Assembly (NCBI GenBank): GCA_013399695.1
Contig: VXAU01003742.1
Location: forward strand, 434,351-498,350
Direction: 5' to 3'
DNA length: 64,000 nt
From: Formicarius rufipectus
Lineage: Eukaryota; Chordata; Aves; Passeriformes; Formicariidae
A program made the translations under genes and the position numbers. Below are positions 48,701 to 60,700 of the stretch, piece after piece (within the stretch, counting starts at the first letter, position 1; each line of letters opens with the position of its first letter). The notes under the pieces were generated by a model that searched no databases, had not been told where the DNA came from, and saw nothing but the letters and a program-made list of their open reading frames with translations.

Positions 48701-51700
48701 CAGGGCCAAAATGTACAAAGAGTACATTTTTTTTTCAACATTTTCTTTTTCAACATTTTCCATAAAAAATGTTTGCCCTAAAGAGCATCCTTTGCCACAA
48801 CTCTGCTGTTTCTGTCACCTCTGTGACTTACAGCCAAGGCCTGATGGGCTATTACCTACTGCTGACAGTGCCCCCACCTTGTGAGCAAGGCAACCTCCAC
48901 TGTGAGACACTGCCAACACCCAGCTCCATATTTGCATCTTTCGGGGTAATTTTGCTGCCCATTCAACAAATAGTCCTACTAGAAGAAAACATGGGCCACA
49001 GAAGCCTGAGGAACATGCTGTGAAGGAAGAAAAATGTATCAATTCACCAAGGGAGTAATTTTCTGTCATATCCAAATGGCACTAGCTGACACATTTGCTC
49101 CCAATATTGCTTTTAAGTTGGCCAGTGGCAGCCACTGTTCCTAATCCTTGAAGTACTTCTGTGCATTTTGAAGTGAGTTGTGTTTTGGTAATTACAATTT
49201 GAGTTTAATATGTCCTCCGAGCTAACAACATTTTGCCTACAACTTGTTTCTGTTTTAATTTTGACCCCTCATTTCAAGTAACAATATGACAGAAGATGGT
49301 TAAAAGGGGCTTATTGAACATCCTTCAGGTTGCCTGTGCTTAAAGGTGATTTCCACAAAAACTGGAGGTGAGCAAAGAACAAATATTTCCCCATGTCATC
49401 TAAAGTGGGAAGGGTAGGTCTGCTCACACCACTGAAACTCCAACCAGTTTGTAATTTAGCAGAGCAAAGGGAATGCAGGGTGTGCATACACACCCAAATT
49501 ACCTCGAAGCTACCAGATGTGGGTACAAACAGCTGCCAGTAAGTTGTAGGGTGGACTGTGCTGGTCCCAGACCCTTTTTCAGCAGCGACCCCACACAAAA
49601 GCCTGCACTGCTCCATCTTCACTACTGGCATTACCTACACAGAAGCCCACCCACAACCCCCACCTTGAGGTGTGTTGCAGGCACACCTCAAACTGCACCA
49701 CCAGCACACTCCTAGCCTAAAAGGCTCTGCATTAAAACCTTCTTCCCACTGATCTCCTGAAATGCAGAGATTCCATAAACTACATATTTCATAGAATATG
49801 CATTAAAAAGACATGTATTTGTTAACACCTGCAACTACCACTAATCCAGTTGGCTGCCTGTCCACAGCCAGCTCTCCCCTCTTGCACACTGCAATTTTGA
49901 AAGGAACAGAGAAGCAGACTTATCTCTGGCAATCTCTCAAGGGCAAGTCACTCTTGCCTCCAATCCTGGATCCACAGCCCATTCCAAGCCTCTGCCTTAC
50001 AGGTTCCCTGTTCAGACTTGCAGGCCATTAGCAAAGGGGCAAAACTGGCTCCTTTGAGACAGGTAACAAATCAGCTTGTTGTCAGACTCTGCCTCTCTTT
50101 AGCAATGTGACAATTAACTCGACATTCAAATTGTTAGGACAAAGTCATTCTCAGCGTGGATCTTGGATTCAGACACCATCACTCCCCTTGAAAAAAAAAA
50201 CAACAAAATAAAGCCCTAGCATTCTAAACTAATCAGTCTTTTTAAATCCCTGCCAAATACCTATTTATGCCATGAGCAAATAATTACTTTTCTACAAGGA
50301 AGAAAGTATTAATTAAGAGTATTCATCAGACTCCTTTTCTATAGGGTTTACCTGCCACAGGTGTCAGCCAGAGGTGAGAGACGGATTAGTACACAATCAA
50401 GGGCTTTCCAAGTTAAATCTCCTCTTGTGGTTAGCTGTTAATAATGAAGTTGTCACCAAAAGAAAGAATTTAATAGTTTTAATTGGGTTTAATTACTTGG
50501 AAACTCCTGGAAAATGGACCAGCTTGGTTGTAGTATAAAAATGATAATAGTAATCAAAAAAGCAAAGATAAAAATACCACATGTTTGAACAAAAAAGAGC
50601 CTGCGAGAATAATCATTCTTTTGGTGTAACATTTTATCCCTTGATCAAAATTTGAGACATGAACAAGACTTCTCCATAATAATAGGAAATTAAGCATGTG
50701 TATGAGTTCTATTTCAAGTAAGTCCATGTCTTTTTGAGGAAGAAAATGCATTTAGCTCTTTCACTAACTAAACTTAAGTAGCTTAGCTTGCAATTTTATC
50801 TTTTTAATAACACAGACTAGAGCCAGACTGAGCCTCCCAGAGCTTTTCCAGTAAGGGAGTTGGTATTTTTGAGAAAAGTTGTTTTAAGTAACAAAGTATC
50901 TCAGGAGCTAAAACCTGTTTTCAGCAGTGATTTACTTAAGGGAGTACACTTTAGGTTTTTTTAAAAAGGACCGTTCCCTTTCAAACAATCACTCACCTTT
51001 TCAGGATGTAAACAACACTCCCCTTCCCTGCCACCCCCAAAATGAAGACATTGTTTCCCCAAACACTGATACATCCAGGTTTACTAGACAATCGACTGAA
51101 TTTAAATTAATAGCATCAACAGATACTACAGTGTGACCTTGCAAAAAGCCCCTGCTAGATGGAGGGCAAACATAACTTAACCCCTTTTCTTTCAGACATC
51201 TTTTCATATTCACCCTTACTGTGATTTAAGGAGTGCTCCCATTATTTATTGAAGGACTGTTTTTACTGTCGTGTATCTGTTCACATATGGTTGGGGACCA
51301 CACTGTGGAAGTTATTCCAATATGCAAATGGCCATGTAGGTCACTAAACCCTCCCATTCCAGAGCACACAGAGGTTGAAAAGGTTCGCCTCCCTCTCTAA
51401 AGGAACTATTCTTAGGGACAGGCAGCAATGACTACAGTGATTTATCCCATGGCTAAACCCATAAAATCCAAAATAGATTCCAGTCCTGTGGTAGTACTGT
51501 ACTTAAACACAGGTTAAAAGCTGGGCCCCTGATGCTTGAGCATAAATGGCAATCATTTTTATTTAGTAATACAAAAGGCTCATGACCAAAAACATACAAA
51601 TTATTTTTACTATACATGGCACACATTTCAGAAGAGGGAGTGGAATTTAAACCAAATCGATCTTCATTCCCTTCCCCTCAACACAGGAAAATCACTGCAT

Positions 51701-54700
51701 TTCTATCTGAAAGCCCCTGACAGCTCCTGTGAAAAATACAGAACTCCCGGAAAGCTTGGTGGAAACACATCATGGAGTGCAATCCTCAGAACACTGGCAT
51801 ATTTTGCACATGCAACTTCCTAAACCAAATCACGTCCCTTCGCTTTTTTAAAACTCTTTTTCCCAACTGGAAAGCAGGTTCCCTTTACTGATGCTTGTTC
51901 AATGACCCAGCATTGTTTCTGACATATATTTTATGTCAAAAATAATCCTCTAGTAGTTCCAAATGCCACATGTGCACTTTGCTTAGACCCCCCTCCTGCT
52001 CTCCTAAGCTGCAGTGCCAGAGGTTACACCCACAGGAGCTCAGAGCATCTCCCGTGCCCACCACCCAACCTGCTGGGGGTCTGGTTTTGCTGTTTCTACT
52101 GCTGCTCCTCATCAACCAGTACAGATGATAAACACAGATGTTTGCTCCTGAAATACACACTTGAAATAATCAAATGGCTGGAATTATTTACTCCCTTCTC
52201 TCCAATAATGAGCTAAATAATTGATATAGCAGCATGTCTAAAGTAACAGACTTCTTTATTACCTGCAGTGATTGAATACTTCTTTAATTTAACTTAAAAA
52301 GGCATTAAACACAAGGTTTAGCCTCCAGTGGGTAAAAAAATCTCCAACTTCCTCAGAAAATCCTTTCCAAATTGTATTCATCTTGACTTAATCCATGATC
52401 TACTGAGTGAATTAGGCTCTATTTGTTTTGAAAATCTATTTTATGGAGTTCCAAGGACTGTGTTTTCCTTAGGAAGGGCTTATTCTGCTTTTCTGACCAG
52501 GATGCCTGTGAGCAGCCCTCAGCATAGGCCTCTGCAGGTTTTTAACGTCCCAAGGTGCCCCACACATATGACTAACAAAATGTAAATAAACACAGCTGAG
52601 CCAGTAAGAAATTGGAAGGTTTTCTCATTAAAGAAATAAAATAAACAGATGTCCTTAAGCACTTTGGCTCATGTTTGTCAAAGGAATGGAAAACTCTCAG
52701 ATGTTTGAACAGCAGTCATGATATAAGGCCACATCTCAAGCGAGAGAAGAAGAAAAAAAGTGACTCCATGGCACTTAGAATTAACTAATAGTTCTCAAGG
52801 GAGGCCGCTTTTGATTTGAACCTTAGCAACTTCTACAAATAGTTTTTAACAGCCAAGCAATAAAATGGGGTTTTATTCCTTCTCAGTTTGTAAAGTAGTA
52901 AAGGACAGACTTGGCCATTAGAAGCATGAATCACCATCAGGTTTGATTAAATCCCCATGGTGTTTCAATCAGGTCCTGGCTTTAGGGTCCTGTGAGAGAA
53001 CAAAGCAGGGAAAAGCACAGGCTACTTGAAGCATTGAAAGCAAGCAGGAAAAAAAAAGAAGAAATTAAAAAAATCAAACTTAGGGTTTTACAAGGATCTC
53101 TTGTAGAGCCAATGAGGAACTTTTCAATGACTTTTTTTAATTGGAAACTATAATTCATTTAAAGGAAAACTTTTTTTAAAACAACAGCGAAACTTCTGAG
53201 GAATAAGGTTTTTTTAAATCCACAACATCATAGGACAGTCCAGTTCACGACCAGCCAGCACAAAGCAGCTATAGCATTAGCTTAAATGCTAGAAGATCAT
53301 GTTTATGTCCTGTGCTCAACTGGGCCAAGCAGAAGTTTCAGCTACTCTTTCCAAAAGTCTTGCTGTCGTTGGTGGTCCCTCTCCTGGTCCTTCACACACC
53401 TGTGTCCCTGCAGTCCCTCACCAGAGGGGCAAAGCCCAGCCCCTCGCAGGCTGGAAGCCTGACTGCATGTCCTGCCCCTGTGTCACCCACAACTGTCTGC
53501 TCACAACTTGCGTGAATCTCACCTTGCCACTCATGGAATGCAAAGGCAACAATTAAAGAATTAAAGGCTGTCACAGAGAAACAGGCTCTCCATCGAGGAA
53601 GCAACTGTGAGGCAGACTGTGAGTCAGTCCACACTGAATGCAGACAGGGCAGCTGCTCCAGGCAAAGCAACCACACAGCCCGGGCTCCCAGGGACACAGA
53701 GGAACACAGGGCATCTGAACATCTTCCATGGGAGGTGAACTGACATCCACAACATGACTTTGCATGACTCTGATTTAAAACTGGACCATAATATGCTTTA
53801 TTATTTTTTGCAGTATGTTTTTCTCTTGATTCAAGCCAATTCCAGGTGCTGAACAATCTCAGAAATTGCTGTGATTCTTACTTGAAATTTTATACATCTG
53901 AACTCCCAGATATTAGCAGACATTGTTAAAGTACTGATAAAGGATCCAACACAATTCAAGAAGTGACACTGTCCTATGTATTCAGTTCTGTGAGTTCAGA
54001 CTAAGATAAAACCTTTGTGATCTAGATTTCAGAGCATCTTGCACTCAAAGATAAAATTTAACTCCAGATTTTACTTTACCCACAATTTATTTGGACACTA
54101 CAACATGAAGAAGTGTACCAACACAGAGCAACAGCAGAACACACTCTGGGAACAATACAAAATACTAAGAAAAGGTATTGCCTTCACACACTCCTCTCAG
54201 GAAAAACAACACACTCACTGCCCCCTCTTTTTTTGGTACTAGCCCTTCAAAATGTGTGAGAATGGATCTGCAACTCAATACTTAGAATTTCTCAGACTGA
54301 AAGAAACACAGACTTTTTTCCAAGGCTTAAACAACACAGATTATGGAACAAGTTTGCAAATGGTCAGGGAAAGAAGGACAATCTCATGATTTTGCTTGGC
54401 ACAGGAGTCTATGACATCTCTCTATATTGTTTCTGAATTAACACCACCAAAAGAGTCTGTCTGTGGTCACTCACCTCGTTCAAACAAGTCCCTCGACTTT
54501 TACCCAACTCATGTGAAAGCCCAGCAGCTTTTAGTGGATTTTGAGCCATTTCTCTCACTGTGTTTAATGAATAATTTGGGGGGCTGATCATTGCAGACAC
54601 AGCAAAGACTGCAGCCTTCTCTCTGTGGAGCTCTATTATACACACCTGAAGGGATTGAAAAGGCTGGATGGACAGTGGGATAATCTATAATGGTCTACAC

Positions 54701-57700
54701 CTGCCATGGTCCCATAGCACATGGTAAATATTCTGCACTCATACAGCAATCAAAACCCTGCAGAACAGGTTTTATAAACCCTCCTGAACATAATACCTAG
54801 GGTTAGCTGCCTCTGGAGCTTTTGGTTTGCTTTTCCTTGCCAGAGGGCCTCCTGCTGAGAAACCAAAGGTGGGGAGATCCTCGGGTTTGACAGCTTTGCT
54901 GCCCCGGTCACCTCGACTGTGACTCCGGGTGTTTGGGCAGGGATGGATCCATCCAGCCACAGGCAAGGAAGCGAAAGGAGAGGTGACTGCAGGCTCTGTC
55001 TGCCACTACAGAGGTTACACTGCAGTGACCAGATGGCAAAGCCATTCAGAACAAAGATCTGATGACTCTGCAATCCGTGGGTTGGAGCAAAGAGCCTGGG
55101 CAGGTCTGGTCATTCATGCTTCAGCCTCGAGTAAGTTTTGGGTTTTAACTGCTACTGATGCTGAGGACAAGGTATTTTCTAAACAACTGAAATTAACTCT
55201 CTAATGATCTGAGGAGCCCATATCTATGGCAAGAACCACAGTGGTTTCCCTCAGAAACAAAAGAGAATTTTCACATGAAATCTGGTTAGAAAGCATACAT
55301 TAGTGCATTAACTGTTAATATTTGATTACAACCGATAATCCTTTTTGTGAATTCTTCCCCCCTTTTTAGTTTTTTTTTTACTCACTTTTTTTTGGCAGCT
55401 CCCCTATTGCTCCCATCATCAAGGAAGGGGAAACACACAGAACCATTTGAGATTTTGTTGCTAAAGAACACAGGAGTTTAGACCCAAATCTCTGAGGCTG
55501 TGGTTGATGTTCCTCCTTCCATCTTCCCAGAAAAAGCATCCCAGAAAGAGGTGTTACTCTTCAGCTGGAACAACTTTGTAGAATAATTCTTGCACACCTG
55601 CACAGCAACTCTACAGCACAGCTCTACAGGATGATACTAGGACATAAATGTTGGTTGGGGGAATGGTCAAGATCATTTAAACTGACACTTTTTCTGGAGG
55701 AAGCATACTGAACCAAGATCTCCACATGTGAGGTTTAATTACAAGCATGTGCATGTCTAATTACAAGCACGTGAATATTTTATGACCAGTGATGGACAAA
55801 AAGTAAGAATTTAGGTCTTGAGATTAACACTTCCTATACTATTGAAGTAAGAGATTATGAAACTATTAACCTTTGACTCACCGCTTCACTTATACCTGAT
55901 AGTTCTGAATTGTGTTACTGTTTAACAGTTCCCAGGACAGCCTGTCTGAGTGTGCCATATTTCCCTCAGGTTTAAGGTCTGTTCCAAAGCCCACCAAAGC
56001 TTCAGGTTGTCTTTGGATCAAGCCACTAGCCTGTAATACTTTTATAACACAACTATTTCCCGTATAGGACAGTCCTAAGGAATTCAATACTGATGTAACA
56101 AATGAAGAACTGCAAAAAAAAAAAATCCTTTTAAAAGAAGTTTCTCAAGGAGCCTGTTCTAACTTAACAGTAAAAGGTGATTCGTTCATTCAAAAGAAAA
56201 TATTCCTGTTTGCATCATTCTTTAAATTAGTATAAAAGAAACAGGCAACAGAAGTTTGTAATTTTATACAATTAAAGGTCTTCCAAAGCAGACAATTCCC
56301 AGAGTTTCCATTTTCCTGTTTTCCTCTCTCCCTTTTATAGGCTGCTGGTCACAAATGCCCTCTGCTCTCAGGGCTGATGGAAACAGCTCAGCAACTGGTG
56401 AGTGGTTCTGATAAACCCTTTCTGGCTCCACTCCATCCCCACAGCAGCTGCTCTAGAGATGGCACTTTCAGCCTTTGTGGCAGCCCATCAGCAAGAGCTC
56501 ACGGGTCCTGCAGTGGTGAGACTTCCCACCATCACAGCTCCATCAAATCCCTCAATTCATCACCATCTGCTCTCATGCAGCAGATTCCAACCCTACACCC
56601 TCTAACCCTGTGCAGGAGGCAGCACACGAAGGCATTCAGGGATTCTATGACAAAGTCAGCCCATTAAGGGAATTCTCCATATGCACACTGCAGCCCAACC
56701 CAAGGCTCAGCTTGACCACAGAGCAAATCTGCACACATAAGTTTGTTTCCTGATCCTGCCTAATTCTTTCTGGTTTTTGCAGGCAGTAGATTTGAGCTTA
56801 CACATGTATACCTCGTTCATTATGCTCCCTGGGAAAAGCAACTGCTTCAATTACCTCGTGCAACGAGGGTCTGAGAAAATCCCTGCCTGGAAACACGTGC
56901 TTGGTTTTCAGAGGGTGCTGTTAGAAGTGTTAGCAGCATTCCAAGTGCTGCAGTAGACTTCCACACCACAAGCACCATTTTATATCCTCTACAACTGTGC
57001 ACATCTAACAGCAAACAATAAATCTATCTTACTAATTACACATTCAGCTTGTTATAACCATCGTAAAAAAGTACAGCTGGTAAAGCCATGAAATGATGTC
57101 AAATCATATTTCTGCTTTCTTGAGAGAAGCAGGGTTATTTTCCAGTCTCCTGATGAAGCTCACTGTTCAAAGCCATGTGTGGAAACAGCTGCCAACTAGG
57201 TCATCCACTTTTAATTAGGTAATGATATTGTCTTTTTTCCCACCCATTTAAAAGTGTTTGACATTCTGTAACTCAAAGTGACTTAAGTGTTTATCATAAA
57301 AAGTTGCCTTAGGAAGAAACTGAAGCACCTGGTACTAAATCCAAAAGCCAGCGTTTTCTTCTTGGCAGCCAAATTCAGTCTGTTTCGTCACAGAGAAAGT
57401 TATCTTAAAAAATGGATTGCCTGCACATCAAGGTGGGTATCTAAAGCACAGATAGCTAGACATGGTTCCTAAATCCCCTTAAAAATATGAGTTTCAGCAG
57501 CTACGGCGAAGCAGAGCCAGTGTTATTCATGGCAACCTAGACTGACAAACACAAAATCACTATTAAAAAGTTGTCTGAGATTCATAAGAAAACATCAGTC
57601 TAACAAAAAAATGTGTTACCTCATTCAGGCTAAAGTTAAAACTGTCTGGCTGCTTGATGCTCTTTCTTGCAGGAGACAGACACTGAAAGAACATCCCATC

Positions 57701-60700
57701 CAGCAGCAGCTGAATGACACAAGCTTTTGACAAACAAGGGGCTACTTGCAACATGAAAGGGAGGGAAATTAAATTTTCACATGTTCGAAGGAAATACCAC
57801 AGGACACATTTATACAGATATGTCTGAATAAAAGAGGCAGCATCTGTTTGAAAAGCTGTCTCATTAGCTGCCCCCACAGTTCCCGACACAATTTGGCTGG
57901 ACAAGCAGTAATGCTAAAAAAATTAAATTTTACCTTCCCATATCTGGATGCAAAGGTTCCCGTGAGTAAGGAGTGAAAAATAATTATCGTCTCATCCAAA
58001 TCCCACACAAACACACGCTGTGATGACAGATGGGGTGGAAAAAAGAAATATAGTTACATATTAAGCAATTGCAATAGGTTCAGTCAGGAAATATGTCCTG
58101 TTGGACTAAAGCTTTTTAAGATCTCAAGCCCACTTGGAGCACTGACTGTAGATGCTTTGTGAAAGCAGGCAAAATGAAATATTAGGAATTTTGGAACTAT
58201 GTGTGTGCCGGTGATCCTGAGAGCCTGCCCTCCTAACAACCACAGAAATCCCCCATTGCATATGAAGTCAGGGGAACAAAACAGCAGACTTACAAAAACC
58301 CCAAAGGGAAAGAAGTGTCCATGTGAAGAATAGTTTGAGATGTTGATATCATAGAAATAGAGCAATTGTTTTGACTACCTATGTCTGCAGGTTTCAGTTA
58401 TACGATTTTATTCTGCCTCGGGGATTTGCTAAGAGATGCAACTGTTTATCCTTGCTGGACTTACTAAGGGAATGAAAACGAAAAGTTATTACCTCAATCT
58501 CACTGTCAGCAGTAGGGGAAGGGTCATTGCTTCTTTTTGACCGGGCACGTACTTTGCCATCTGAGCCTCTGTGATGTCTGTCTGTTTCTATATCTTTTGC
58601 TGGTGTTGTTGAATATTCCCCTATGAGGAAAACAAAATTCCACTGTAAACTTAAATTTTGCATTGTGCCATTAAAAGCAAAGCATGAAATCTTTTAATGG
58701 AGAGCAACAGAAACACTGAAAACACCAACAGAAAATCTTACTCTTTTCATGTCAATAGCTAACACTGTTAAAGAAGCAAGTTTTAACTCTTAAGGCTTGT
58801 TAAAACAATTTCAAAAATCACCAAGATGGTATATGTAACATTTTAAAAAGACATGTCACTTCAAAAACCTTACCACATTTTTCACTAAAAGGACAGAGCC
58901 TTTGAAATTTTACTCCCCCCACCCCTTCTTTTCAAAGAAAGAAATTACTAAGGGAATGGAAAAGAAATCTAAGACCAATTCAGCTTCTGAATTCTTTTCT
59001 CATTTGATGAATACTCATGATTAAAAATATCCTTTCAACATCAACTTTTACTTAAAACTATATAACTAATCTGTTGAGCCATACTCCCTTTCAGAGGATA
59101 ATATTTTAGATAACTGAGAAGAGACGGTTAAAGGTGAAATTCCCATGTAAAAAGTACCTGTTTAGGTTGGCCTGAGTTTCATCAACCTGTCTGGATTTCA
59201 CTTACCTTATAATACAAAACCTTTTCAAACATATTTCTCTTTTCACCTTGCTAAGTTGTGGCCTCTGCAGCTTCCTAGAAAAACCACTGTCTTCTTCAGA
59301 GCAGCTGGGACTGTGCCTAACAAGCCTTTCTGAAATTATCCTTTCTCAAAAAGGCCAAGATAAGATCTAAGGAATGGAAAATCCTCCAACTACTTTTAGA
59401 GCAATCTGTGATCACTCCTTTTTAAAAAACAGTATTAGTTTATTTTTCTTTCAGAGCAACCACAGATGTCCAGATTTGTTTCCTAAGTCAGCAGAGCTGC
59501 CATGGGTGTGTTCTGTGATCATCCACAAGTTGTGTGGTGTCGTTTTTTTAAAATGTTATTGCACACCAACAAAAATTAGTAGGGAAATGATACCTGAAGA
59601 TTGTACTTGAACAATATGCTGGAGGATCATAATCCATCAGTAATTTCACAAACCATTTAAGCTTTAAATCTTTAAAAACTAGACATTCAAAAAGAGGCCA
59701 CAAATTTTGAAGCTATGTTTTCTGCTTGCAATTTCTCTTGAACTTTTAACTTAGACAAATGGTTTGTGTAGATTTTTTAAAGAGGGATTTCTCTTAATGT
59801 ACTTATTTATGAATGCACAAATTACATGTTGTTTTCAGAGGTGAATATAAACACTGACAGAGATATGGGCTAAAAAGTCATCAGACATTCAAGAAACTGG
59901 AGCTTTTTCAGACCATGGTTGTTTTGAACTCACTGCTATCCATGTTTGCCCTCATTACTGATCTGGGGTTTGTATGTAATTATTTTCTGTATCATCTTTA
60001 GACGAGATCAAACCCCACATACTCATGGAAACAACACAGGATGGTTTTAGAGAGCTGGAATGTTCTAACCTCTTCCCAGACCCCTGTAAGGAGAACTGTT
60101 AGGAAATCTGAGTTATCCATGTAAATACACCTATTAAAAAAACCTCCAACAACAAGCTTACAGTGTTAATGTCTACAGGTGGCTGAGATTGCCAGACTGG
60201 AGACACAAGAGCTGCACCTACCAGAGAGTGATTCTGTGCTCTGACCGGTGACGTTGTGAGAAGACTCCTGCAGGGAGTACGTGGAGGTCGGGATGGCCGA
60301 GGGGCTGATGCTGTTTGCAGACACATACGGAGAGTTGTAGGACGAGCTGTAATACTGGGGGTACTGGCTCTGAGGAAAGCTTGGATAGGATGAATATTCC
60401 TTTGAGGAAAAAAGAAACATCTAACTTGCATGTGTCTGCCTTTATCTTACAAAGGACAAGGGCACCACAAACACAGTGTTGCTCATGCGTGCAGCGAGTC
60501 ATGGTTCAGGAATATTTCACTAAAGAATTGTGCTTTATTCACTTACAAAATTAAATTTCTGCTTCTCCCAAATGTGCTCCTATTTTACTGTGATAGATCC
60601 ACCAACAAGAGGTCAGAAATCTGGCAAGCTCTGCTCTTCCTACAGGATTTTAGTTACCTGCGCTAACATATTTTGTATTATAGAATTTATGTAAGAGTGA

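Noticed and set aside
53392..53856. A 154-codon open frame on - inside the 12.4-kb EYA2 intron
   Set aside because: Longest chance frame there, Cys/Ser-rich without a recognisable domain, no splice sites in phase with EYA2, and open frames on the opposite strand too, which is typical of a GC-richer patch.
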